64,000 nucleotides of DNA, taken from NCBI RefSeq assembly GCF_013375155.1, contig NZ_JABXOF010000003.1, positions 1 to 64,000 of the forward strand. The letters run 5' to 3'. The DNA is from Serratia ureilytica (GTDB lineage Bacteria > Pseudomonadota > Gammaproteobacteria > Enterobacterales > Enterobacteriaceae). Positions 44,402 to 52,368 of the stretch are shown here, one piece after another (the stretch's first letter is position 1; each line of letters opens with the position of its first letter). The translations under genes were made by a program, and so were the position numbers. The notes below the pieces were generated by a model. The model was not told where the DNA came from. It made no database searches and saw nothing but the letters and a program-made list of their open reading frames with translations.

Positions 44402-46753
44402 TCAGAACTTCACCGAACCTTGCAGATAGATCGTGCGCGGCTGGCCGATGTACAGACCTTTGTTGTTGTCGTCATAGGCGCGGGTGAAATACTCGTGGTT
44501 GAACAGGTTTTTCACGCCGACGCCCAGATTCAGGCCGGCCATTTCCGGGCCGAAATCATAGGCGGCGCGCACGCCCCACAGCATATAGCCGGGAATGCGG
44601 CCGGTGCTGCCGTCGGCGCTTTCCGCCACGGTGTTGGCGTTGTCGGCGAACTGGTTGGATTGGAACTCGCCGTTAAGGTTAAACGCCCAGTTGCCCGGCG
44701 TGTAGTCCAGCCCCAGGGTGCCTTTATGCTTCGGCGAGAACGGCACCTGGTTGCCCTTGTAGCCGCCGTCTTCGCGGATGGTGGCGTTGACGTAGGCGTA
44801 GCTGGCGTAGGCGGTCAGGTCGTCCAGTTTCGGCGTCAACTGCGACAGATCGTAACGCAGGCTGCCTTCCAGCCCGGCGTGGCGGGTTTTGCCGCGCGCG
44901 GTCACGCTGTCGGTCACCTGGTTGGAATCGTACTGGTTGTTGAAGTTGATCAGGAACAGCCCGATCTCGCCGGTCAGCGCATCGCCGGCGTAGCGGGTGC
45001 CCAGTTCCCAGGTGCGCGCCTTCTCCGGTTCAATCTTGCCGCTGTCGACCGCTTTGCCCATCTGGCTGTATTGTACGGTGCCGAAGGAGCCTTCGGTGTT
45101 GGCGTACAGGTTCCAGTATTCGTTCAGGTGATACATCACGTTCAACGCCGGCAGCGGCGCGTTATAGCTGACGTCGAGGCGGTTATTCTTGATGTAGTTG
45201 TTCTGATACGACTTGATGTACTCGTAGCGCATGCCCGGCGTGATGGTCCAGTCGCCGATGTCGATGCGATCGTCGAGATAGAAGGCGTGCGCCTCGGTGC
45301 CGGACTGGGTGTCGCGATCGTACGGGCTGGCGGTGGACGGCAGCCTGCCGGTGCTGGCCTTGCTGGTGTAGCGCAGCTCATGGGTGGACTCACTGACGTA
45401 ACGGTAGCCGACGCCGACCTCATGGGCGGAATCTCCCCAGCGGAAACTCTGGCTGTAGCGCGGTTCTACGCCGCGCACCCAGTATTCGCGCGGCGACAGC
45501 GTCAGGTTCTTGCCCTGATCCAGATAGCCGCTGCGCAGGGTGTAGGTGTAGAAGCTCTGCACGTCGAACTTATGCTGCTGATCAGGCTGATATTGGTAGC
45601 CGAAGTTCGCCAACTGGCGGCGGCCCCAGAACTTGTCGTACGGGCGCGTAGACTGGAACGGGTTGGCGTTGTAGTCCGCCCGGCTCAGGCCGCCCGGCAT
45701 GTTCGCTTCGCCTTCGTAGTATTGCAGCAGGCTGTTGAAGGTGTGCACCTCGTTCGGGGCGTAGCGGCTTTTCAGCATCACGTCGTCTATCTTGGTCGCG
45801 CTGTGCTCGCGCCAGTCGCTGCCGCGGGTGCCGGAGTAAAGCAGCGCCGCACCGAAGCCGTTGTCGGCGGTGCCGCCGATCATCAGGTTGCCGGTGCCTT
45901 TCGGGTGATCCTGGCGCGAGGTCGGGCTGAGCTGCCCCTGCATGCCGGCCTCCAGGCCGAAGGTTTTCGGGATGGCGCGGGTAACGAAGTTGACGACGCC
46001 GCCGACGCTCTGCGGCCCATAGCGCACCGCGCCGCCGCCGCGCACCACGTCAATCGCATCCATATTGCCGAGCGAGACCGGTGCCAGCGACAGCTGCGGC
46101 TGGCCGTAAGGGGCGAAGGGCACCGGGATGCCGTCCATCAGCACGGTGGAGCGGCTGGCGAGGCGCGGGTTGAGGCCGCGTATGCCGAAGTTCAGCGCCA
46201 TATCGTGGCTGCCGGTACCGTTGTTTTCCGGGGCCACCACGCCCGGCACGCGGTTCAACGCTTCACGCACGGTGGTGGTGCCGGTTTTGACGAAGTCTTC
46301 GCGGCGCACTACGTCGCGCGCGCCGGGGTGTTCGAACACGTCTGCCTGACGGCCTTCCGCCAGCCAGTCGCCGACCACGGTGATGTCTTCTTCTTTCTGC
46401 GGCTGCGGCAGTTTGGCCAGCGTGTAGCCGTTGTTGCCGAGCGCTTTAGCCTGCAGGCCGCTGCCCGCCAGCAGGGCGTTCAGGCCGTCATCGACGCCGT
46501 AGCTGCCGCTCAGGCCCGGCGAACGTTTACCGGCGGTCAGTGCGCCGTCCACCGAGAGCGCGATGCCGGCGCGCGCGGCGAAAGCGTTCAGCGCGCCGTC
46601 CAGCTCACCGGCCGGAATGTGATAGGCGGCAGCGGCACTGGCGGCGCTCGCCATCTGCGGTGCAGCGAAGACCAGGCCAATGGCCACGGCCAGCGGCGTG
46701 GCCCGTTTTCCCCAAAGCGAAGCCGGAGCTACCTTTCCCCAAGCGTTGTTCAT
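44402..46753 (-). CDS. fecA: FecA-type TonB-dependent siderophore receptor with signalling domain
   Basis: A 783-residue outer-membrane receptor. A signal peptide ends near MASA (about residue 37). The STN signalling domain follows (residues 40-115, with YHIPAGELDGALNAFAARAGI). Then comes a TonB-box-like EEDITVVG, a plug domain, a beta-barrel and a terminal Phe (GSVKF). The STN domain implies transmembrane signalling through the neighbouring FecR and FecI. It most resembles ferric dicitrate receptors, but the ligand is not certain. The transport genes fecBCDE are not downstream, so another ABC importer must finish uptake. Confidence 0.9.
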   Translation of the reverse strand: MNNAWGKVAPASLWGKRATPLAVAIGLVFAAPQMASAASAAAAYHIPAGELDGALNAFAARAGIALSVDGALTAGKRSPGLSGSYGVDDGLNALLAGSGLQAKALGNNGYTLAKLPQPQKEEDITVVGDWLAEGRQADVFEHPGARDVVRREDFVKTGTTTVREALNRVPGVVAPENNGTGSHDMALNFGIRGLNPRLASRSTVLMDGIPVPFAPYGQPQLSLAPVSLGNMDAIDVVRGGGAVRYGPQSVGGVVNFVTRAIPKTFGLEAGMQGQLSPTSRQDHPKGTGNLMIGGTADNGFGAALLYSGTRGSDWREHSATKIDDVMLKSRYAPNEVHTFNSLLQYYEGEANMPGGLSRADYNANPFQSTRPYDKFWGRRQLANFGYQYQPDQQHKFDVQSFYTYTLRSGYLDQGKNLTLSPREYWVRGVEPRYSQSFRWGDSAHEVGVGYRYVSESTHELRYTSKASTGRLPSTASPYDRDTQSGTEAHAFYLDDRIDIGDWTITPGMRYEYIKSYQNNYIKNNRLDVSYNAPLPALNVMYHLNEYWNLYANTEGSFGTVQYSQMGKAVDSGKIEPEKARTWELGTRYAGDALTGEIGLFLINFNNQYDSNQVTDSVTARGKTRHAGLEGSLRYDLSQLTPKLDDLTAYASYAYVNATIREDGGYKGNQVPFSPKHKGTLGLDYTPGNWAFNLNGEFQSNQFADNANTVAESADGSTGRIPGYMLWGVRAAYDFGPEMAGLNLGVGVKNLFNHEYFTRAYDDNNKGLYIGQPRTIYLQGSVKF

Positions 46754-46867
46754 ACCTTCTCCTGAATCATTTTTTATTTATTGCTGCAGTGTTTTCCTGG
46801 GAGTCGGATGAGCAAAGCAAAAGGGACAATCAAGAATGCGATTTTTTATCATTTTCATTTAAAAAAT

Positions 46868-47824
46868 TCAGGCGGGGACGATTTGCAACCAATAGCGGGT
46901 AAAGCTTTGCAGGCGTACCGGCAGCGTCTGGCTGAGCAGGGCGAGGGCGCGATCGGTATCGTTGAGCGGGAAACTGCCGCTGACGCGCAGGCCGGCAACG
47001 GCCGGATCGCAGCTCAGGTGGCCGCGCCGATAGCGCGCCAGTTCGGCGATCACCCGGTCCAGCCGCCACTGGCTGACGCTCAGCACCCCGTGTAGCCAGC
47101 CGTCTTCCGCCGTAGCCGGTTGCTTATCGCTGAAGGCCGCCGCGCTGAAGCTTATCTGTTCGCCGGCGTTCACCCGGCGCTTTTGTTGCGCGTCTTGCGC
47201 CAGCTGCGCTTCGACTGCATGCTCCAGCACCGTCAGGCGCGTTTCGCCGCCGCTCTCGCGCACCAAAAAACGGGTGCCGAGCGCGCGCATCGCCCCTTGC
47301 GGGCTCTGCACCCACAGCGGCCGGGCATCGCGTCCGGTAACCAGGCTGATTTCCCCGGCGTGCAAGCGGATCAGTCGTTGGCGATCGTCGTAATGCACGT
47401 CCACCGCGCTGGCGGTGTTCAGCACCAGCTGGGTGCCGTCGCTTAACACAATGGGTTTGATTTCGCCGGTGGCGGTGCGGTAGTCGGCGCGCAGCTCCTG
47501 GCCGAGCGGCGACCGGTAGAAGAAGCCGCCGCCGCCCACGCCGAGCAACAGCAGCAGGCTTTTCAGCAGGGTGCGGCGATCGATCGCCGATTGACGGCCG
47601 GCGCGATCGAGCGTGCGATAGCTGAATTTGCCCGGCACGCCCTGCAGCTGGCTCTGCAATGCTTCGACGCGCTGCCAGGCCCAGCGGTGATCGTCATGCT
47701 GCTGGTGCCAGGCTTGCCACTGTTGGCGCTGGCGTTCGGTGACGTGCTCGTCGCACAGCAGGGCATACCAGTGTGCGGCCATTTTCAGCGCCTGGCGCTG
47801 CTCGGGGGTGATGGCGTTGCTCAT
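46868..47824 (-). CDS. fecR: FecR-type anti-sigma/signal-transfer protein
   Basis: A 318-residue inner-membrane protein. The cytoplasmic N-terminus (1-85) includes the WYALLCDEHVTERQRQQWQAW motif that binds the sigma factor. A single transmembrane segment LLKSLLLLLGVGGGGFFY covers about 98-115. The periplasmic FecR domain includes LSDGTQLVLNTASAVDV and ALGTRFLVR. It receives the signal from the FecA STN domain. The ATG at 47824 overlaps the fecI stop (ATGA), matching the E. coli fecIR coupling. The 114-base gap to fecA should contain the FecI-dependent promoter. Confidence 0.92.
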   Translation of the reverse strand: MSNAITPEQRQALKMAAHWYALLCDEHVTERQRQQWQAWHQQHDDHRWAWQRVEALQSQLQGVPGKFSYRTLDRAGRQSAIDRRTLLKSLLLLLGVGGGGFFYRSPLGQELRADYRTATGEIKPIVLSDGTQLVLNTASAVDVHYDDRQRLIRLHAGEISLVTGRDARPLWVQSPQGAMRALGTRFLVRESGGETRLTVLEHAVEAQLAQDAQQKRRVNAGEQISFSAAAFSDKQPATAEDGWLHGVLSVSQWRLDRVIAELARYRRGHLSCDPAVAGLRVSGSFPLNDTDRALALLSQTLPVRLQSFTRYWLQIVPA

Positions 47825-48351
47825 GAATAAACGTCGTTTTCGAGGCTGAACAGCAGGCAATGCTCGGTGGCTTTGGCCATGTATTTTTTAACCGAACTGA
47901 CCGACACGCCGAGGCGCGCGGCGATGTCCGCATAGCCCAGGCCTTCGAGCTGCGACAACAGAAAGGCCTGTTTTACCTTCGGCCCCAGGCCGTCGAGCAT
48001 GGCGTCGATCTGCTGCAGGCTTTCCAGCAGGCTCTGGCGCTGCTCCGGCGACGGGGCGTAGCCTTCCGGGATCAGCGCCAGCATCTCAAGATAGGCGCGC
48101 TCCAGCGTTCTGCGGCGGAACAGATCGACCATCACCCGCTTGGCGACGGTGACCAGAAAATCTTTCGGCTCGCGCAGGGTCGCCGCGGCGTCGCTTTTCA
48201 GCAGGCGCATAAAGGTGTCCTGCGCCACATCGTCCGCGTCGAAAGCGCAGCCCAGCCGCCGACGCAACCATCCCTGCAACCAGGCGTGGTGGGTGGCGTA
48301 AAGGCGCGACAGCGCGGCGTGCGGGGCAGAGGCGGTGGCGGTGGCGGACAT
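47821..48351 (-). CDS. fecI: FecI-type ECF sigma factor
   Basis: A 176-residue extracytoplasmic-function sigma factor. Region 2 includes DADDVAQDTFMRLL (about 47-60), and region 4 is LEGLGYADIAARLGVSVSSVKKYMAKA near the C-terminus (core RLGVSVSSVKKYM). It should transcribe the adjacent receptor gene when the receptor is loaded. The ATG at 48351 gives the family length of about 175 residues; the open frame continuing upstream to 48501 crosses the Fur box and is not coding. Overlaps fecR by four bases. Confidence 0.93.
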   Translation of the reverse strand: MSATATASAPHAALSRLYATHHAWLQGWLRRRLGCAFDADDVAQDTFMRLLKSDAAATLREPKDFLVTVAKRVMVDLFRRRTLERAYLEMLALIPEGYAPSPEQRQSLLESLQQIDAMLDGLGPKVKQAFLLSQLEGLGYADIAARLGVSVSSVKKYMAKATEHCLLFSLENDVYS

Positions 48352-48386
48352 GGTTTTCGCATTGCTGGTCAAAAAGATGCGCGGAT

Positions 48387-48406
48387 GATAATTGAGAATA
48401 GTTATC
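48387..48406 (-). promoter_or_regulatory. Fur box upstream of fecI
   Basis: GATAATTGAGAATAGTTATC at 48387-48406 is an A/T-rich, nearly palindromic match to the Fur consensus (GATAAT ... TTATC arms), 36 bases upstream of fecI. Iron repression of fecIR is therefore expected, as in E. coli. Confidence 0.8.
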
Positions 48407-48662
48407 GTTTCAAGTTTGGCCGTTGCCTCCAGGCTGGGGTTCCGCCCCCGGAAGCGGTGTTGAAATAAAGCGGACGGTCGTAAAGAGCGTCGTTTGCCCA
48501 TTAAAGGTGCAGCGGCGCGGTGTTATTTCGGCAAGCAAACGGTTGCTATTTATCCGCCGTCGAAGACTGAGCGTGGGTCTTATTCTCTTTCGCTGGCCTA
48601 TGCTTTTAGGTTAATTACCAATCAATTGTTTTTATTTAAAAATGTATTTTATCGCCGCCTGT

Positions 48663-48678
48663 TGGCACACGGCTTGCT
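48663..48678 (+). promoter_or_regulatory. Sigma-54 promoter of guaD
   Basis: TGGCAC-ACGGC-TTGCT at 48663-48678 matches the RpoN consensus TGGCAC-N5-TTGCW exactly, with GG and GC 10 bases apart. Transcription should start near 48689, about 90 bases before guaD. I did not find a clear NtrC enhancer between here and fecI. The rest of the 428-base fecI-guaD gap holds only the Fur box and no gene. Confidence 0.8.
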
Positions 48679-48779
48679 ATGCTTAATCCGGTCTTTGCGT
48701 TTGGGTAAAAAGGGCCTTGTTTCATCATCGCAATTTATTATGCGGATGGGCTTGGCCGGTCGTCACAAGGAAGAAAATA

Positions 48780-50096
48780 ATGGCACTGCAATTCACCACG
48801 GCTATTCGTGGCAATTTTTTTGATATCGCAGCCTGTGTGGAGGCGCCGCAACAGCTCGAAGAACGCCTGCGGCATGTTCCCGACGGTTTGCTGCTGCTGA
48901 ACGACGGCGTCATCGTCTGGTTCGGCAGCTGGCGGCAGGGCGAGGCGCTGCTGCCGCCGGGCTTCGCGGTCACGGAGTATCGCGACAAGCTGATCGTGCC
49001 GGGTTTTATCGATACCCATATCCACTATCCGCAAACCGAAATGATTGGCGCCTATGGCGATCAACTGCTGGACTGGTTAAACAATTACACCTTCCCGACC
49101 GAAAGCCGTTACGACTGTGAGCAGCACACCGACGCGATGTCGGCTTTCTTTCTACAGCAGTTGCTGAGTAACGGCACCACCACCGCGCTGGTGTTCGGCA
49201 CCGTGCATCCACAGTCGGTCGATGCGCTGTTCAGCCAGGCGGCAGCGCTGAACATGCGCCTGATCGCCGGCAAGGTCATGATGGATCGCCATGCGCCGGA
49301 GGCGCTGCTGGAAACGCCGGAGCGGAGTTATCGCCAGACGCGCGAACTGATCGAACGCTGGCACGGCAAAGGCCGCCTTGGTTACGCCATTACGCCGCGC
49401 TTTGCGCCCACCAGTACGCCGGCGCTGCTGGCGCAGGTGCAGCGGCTACGTGAAGAATATCCCGACGTTTGGCTGCAGACGCACCTGAGCGAGAACCCGC
49501 AGGAAGTGGCCTGGGTAAAAGCGCTGTTCCCGCAACACCGCAGCTATCTGGATGTTTACCACCGCTACGGCATGACCGGCGATAAAAGCGTATTCGCCCA
49601 TTGCCTGCATCTGGAGGAGCAGGAGTGGGACTGCCTGTGCGATACCCGCTCGGCGATCGCCTTTTGTCCCACCTCCAACCTGTTTCTCGGCAGCGGGCTG
49701 TTTGACCTGCAGCAGGCCTGGCGTAAGCGGGTGAAGATCGGTATCGGCACCGACGTGGGGGCCGGCACCACCTTCAATATGCTGCGCACGTTAGGCGAGG
49801 CGTACAAGGTCGGCCAGCTGCAGCATTACCGGCTCTCCGCCGTAGAAGCGTTCTATCATGCCACCCTGGGCGGCGCGCGCGCGCTGGCGCTGGACGACAA
49901 AATCGGCAACTTCAACGTCGGCAAAGAGGCGGATTTCGTGGTGCTCGATCCGGCGGTGACGCCGCTGCAGCAGCTGCGTCACGCCAACAGCGCCACGCTG
50001 ATGGATCAAGGGTTCGTGCTGATGACCCTGGGGGACGATCGCAACATTTATCGCACCTATGTGGACGGTAAGGTGGTTTATGAGGCGCCGCGCTGA
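48780..50096 (+). CDS. guaD: Guanine deaminase
   Basis: Deaminates guanine to xanthine and ammonia. The 438-residue amidohydrolase has the zinc motif PGFIDTHIHYPQTEMIG (about 74-90), later metal residues in QTHLSENPQEV and FAHCLHLEEQEW, and IGIGTDVGAGTTFNML near the C-terminus. Length and sequence match E. coli GuaD. The ATG at 48780 follows CAAGGAAG; the extension upstream to 48717 is not conserved. A sigma-54 promoter suggests expression under nitrogen limitation. Its last 19 bases overlap the convergent MFS gene. Confidence 0.95.
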   Translation: MALQFTTAIRGNFFDIAACVEAPQQLEERLRHVPDGLLLLNDGVIVWFGSWRQGEALLPPGFAVTEYRDKLIVPGFIDTHIHYPQTEMIGAYGDQLLDWLNNYTFPTESRYDCEQHTDAMSAFFLQQLLSNGTTTALVFGTVHPQSVDALFSQAAALNMRLIAGKVMMDRHAPEALLETPERSYRQTRELIERWHGKGRLGYAITPRFAPTSTPALLAQVQRLREEYPDVWLQTHLSENPQEVAWVKALFPQHRSYLDVYHRYGMTGDKSVFAHCLHLEEQEWDCLCDTRSAIAFCPTSNLFLGSGLFDLQQAWRKRVKIGIGTDVGAGTTFNMLRTLGEAYKVGQLQHYRLSAVEAFYHATLGGARALALDDKIGNFNVGKEADFVVLDPAVTPLQQLRHANSATLMDQGFVLMTLGDDRNIYRTYVDGKVVYEAPR

Positions 50097-51244
50097 CGCA
50101 GCCGCGCCTGCAGCCAAACGCTGAGCGGCGCGACGGCGACGGCGCTCAGTGCGCACAACCACAGCAGGCGTTGCAAACTGCGCGGGGTGAGGCCGCCGCT
50201 CAGCAGCGCGGAAGAGAGCAAGAAGGCCACCGTGGCGCTCAGGTGTATCAGGGCGGTTTGCAGCGTGCCGAAGGCGGCGCGTTGCCGATTGTCCGGCCAG
50301 CGCATGCTCAGGGAAGAGATCGCGACCAGCCGCGCGTAGGCCGCCGCGAGAAACGTCACCATAAACAGTTCAGCGCGGTCGCCACCGCGCGCCGCCAGCC
50401 ACAGGCTGCCCAGCAGCAACAGCGTGGCGCTCACCGTCAGCGTCACGGCGCCAAAGCGTTGCAGCCAGCGGCCTGCCAGTACGGTCGCCAGATAGCCGGC
50501 CACGCCGCCGATGAGAAACAGCCAGGACAAATGCGCGTCTGCCACCTGTAACCGCTGGGTGAGCAGCGGCGCCAGCACCGGGATCAGCAGCATCGGGCTG
50601 AACTGCGTCAGACCGGCGGCGGAGGCGAACAGCAACAGCCGGCGATCGAGCGTGACGGGCGCGGCAGCCTGTGGCTGCGGCGCATCCCTGGGAACGAACA
50701 GCGCCACCAACACCGCCGCCAGCAGACACAGCCCGCCGATAGTCACCAGCGCGGCGCGCCAGCTTGCCACCTCGCACAGGTACAGCATGCCCGGCATGCC
50801 GACGATGCTCACCAGCGAAAAAGACGCGATCACCGTCGCCAACATTCGGCCGTGCAGCGCGGCCGGCGCGGCGTTGAGCAGCAAGCCGATCCCCACGCCC
50901 ATCGTGGTGCCGCCCAGCAGACCGGCCAGCAGCCGCAGCGCCAACAGCCAATAAAACTGCTGGGTTGCGGCGATCAGTAAGGTCGTCACCCCCAGCAGCG
51001 CGACGTTGAGCAGCAGAAAACGCCGCTTTTCAACGCCGCCGATCCAATAGAACGCGCCGATGCCGGAAATCACCGCTGCCAGCGTATAGGCCGCGCTGAC
51101 ATAACCGGCGTAACTGACGGGCACGGAAAAGTCGGCGGCCATATAGAGAAATATCGGGTTGAACACCATGTATTCCAGGGCATTGGTGAATTGAATAAAG
51201 GCGATGACCAGCGCTATCGCCGTCAGCTTTCTCGTGGGTGTCAT
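50078..51244 (-). CDS. MFS transporter of unknown substrate
   Basis: A 388-residue major facilitator protein with 12 predicted helices. The N-terminus (IALVIAFIQFTNALEYMVFNPIFLYMA; key part FTNALEYMVFNP) resembles DHA1-type sugar or drug efflux carriers such as AraJ/NepI relatives. The ATG at 51244 was chosen because AAGGA lies 5 bases upstream; an ATG two codons earlier is too close to it. It is divergent from a LysR regulator (103 bases apart), the probable controller. The substrate is unknown; purines are possible because guaD is adjacent, but that is weak. Confidence 0.82.
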   Translation of the reverse strand: MTPTRKLTAIALVIAFIQFTNALEYMVFNPIFLYMAADFSVPVSYAGYVSAAYTLAAVISGIGAFYWIGGVEKRRFLLLNVALLGVTTLLIAATQQFYWLLALRLLAGLLGGTTMGVGIGLLLNAAPAALHGRMLATVIASFSLVSIVGMPGMLYLCEVASWRAALVTIGGLCLLAAVLVALFVPRDAPQPQAAAPVTLDRRLLLFASAAGLTQFSPMLLIPVLAPLLTQRLQVADAHLSWLFLIGGVAGYLATVLAGRWLQRFGAVTLTVSATLLLLGSLWLAARGGDRAELFMVTFLAAAYARLVAISSLSMRWPDNRQRAAFGTLQTALIHLSATVAFLLSSALLSGGLTPRSLQRLLWLCALSAVAVAPLSVWLQARLRQRGAS

Positions 51245-51347
51245 AAGCATCCTTCGGTTGCAGAGTCAGGCCGGCAGTGTAGCGCGTGGCGTTGCGCGGG
51301 ATTAGGTGGTAGAAATGGCATGGTTTGTTATCAAATGTGGGATAATC

Positions 51348-52262
51348 ATGCGCGCCAAATTGGATTTAAACCTGTTACGCATTTTCGTGGCGGTGGTGGA
51401 GCAAGGCAGCTTCGTCGGGGCCGCTCGGGCGCTGGCGATGCCGACCTCCAACGTCAGCCGCGCTATCTCGCAGCTGGAGCGCCAGCTCGACCAGCGCTTA
51501 ATCGAGCGCAGCACCCGCTCAATGCGGCTGACGCCGAACGGCCAACTGTTGCATGAGCGGGCTCAGCCGTTGCTGGCGTCGCTCGATCACACCGCGCAAA
51601 CGCTCAGCGAACGGCAGCAACAGCTGCGCGGGCCGCTGCGCCTGTGCGTGCCGAATGAAGTGGGGCCATATCTGTTGGGCGATCCGTTGGCGGCCTTCGC
51701 CCTGCAGCATCCGCAGATCGAAATCAGCTGCGTCACCAATCTGGCGGGCATGGCGTCGCTGCTTGACGATGTCGATCTGGCGGTCATGGTCAGCCGGGGC
51801 CTGTTGGACGACAGCGACTATGTCGCGCAGCCGCTGGCGACCTTTCCCTGCATTGTGGTGGCTGCGCCGGCGCTGGTGGCGCAGTGGCCGCCGACGTCGG
51901 AGATTGAGCAATTCACGCAATTGCCCTGTATCAGTACGGTGGATGCGCTGAAGGGCATGCCGTGGCAATTCGTCCGCCCGGACGGCAAGTTCGTTACCGT
52001 CCCGGTCAATGCGCGCTATCGCGTCAATAGCGGGGAGATGGCGCTGAAGGCGGCCTTGGCCGGCGTGGGGTTCGCCATACTCTCCGAGCTCGGCTGCCGG
52101 CCGTTTCTGGCCGACGGACGTTTGGTTGAGATACCGCTGGCCTTGCCGCCGGCGCCGCTGCAGCTGTATGCCGTTTATCCCGGCCGCCGCTATCTTCCGG
52201 CCAAAACGCGCGCGCTGCTGACCTTTCTGATACAGCAGATCGGCGAGGCGGCTCACTTCTAA
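51348..52262 (+). CDS. LysR-family regulator
   Basis: A 304-residue LysR-type regulator. The HTH includes FVGAARALAMPTSNVSRAISQLERQL (core MPTSNVSRAIS, about residues 30-40), and LIERSTRSMRLTPNG is the usual wing. It belongs to the CrgA/AaeR-like subgroup by the DLNLLRIFVAVVEQGSF start. The ATG at 51348 places the HTH normally; a GTG upstream at 51306 adds 14 unconserved residues. Divergence from the MFS gene suggests that gene as its target. No effector can be named. Confidence 0.87.
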   Translation: MRAKLDLNLLRIFVAVVEQGSFVGAARALAMPTSNVSRAISQLERQLDQRLIERSTRSMRLTPNGQLLHERAQPLLASLDHTAQTLSERQQQLRGPLRLCVPNEVGPYLLGDPLAAFALQHPQIEISCVTNLAGMASLLDDVDLAVMVSRGLLDDSDYVAQPLATFPCIVVAAPALVAQWPPTSEIEQFTQLPCISTVDALKGMPWQFVRPDGKFVTVPVNARYRVNSGEMALKAALAGVGFAILSELGCRPFLADGRLVEIPLALPPAPLQLYAVYPGRRYLPAKTRALLTFLIQQIGEAAHF

Positions 52263-52368
52263 TCACTTGTTTTTGCTCAAACTGCCAACTGCGCCTAAGC
52301 TAGGAGGTGACTCAGAGGGAGCCATTCCCCGAGACCTTATTCCGTGAACATGGAGGAGTTTCGATTTG

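Noticed and set aside
44420-46765. 781-codon plus-strand open frame opposite fecA
   Set aside because: Composition is Val/Arg/His/Gln-rich with no domain; the minus strand carries an intact TonB-dependent receptor.
46843-46860. Fur-like sequence in the fecR-fecA gap
   Set aside because: Only two of the three hexamers resemble the consensus; the A/T-rich background makes a chance match likely. The better Fur box is before fecI.
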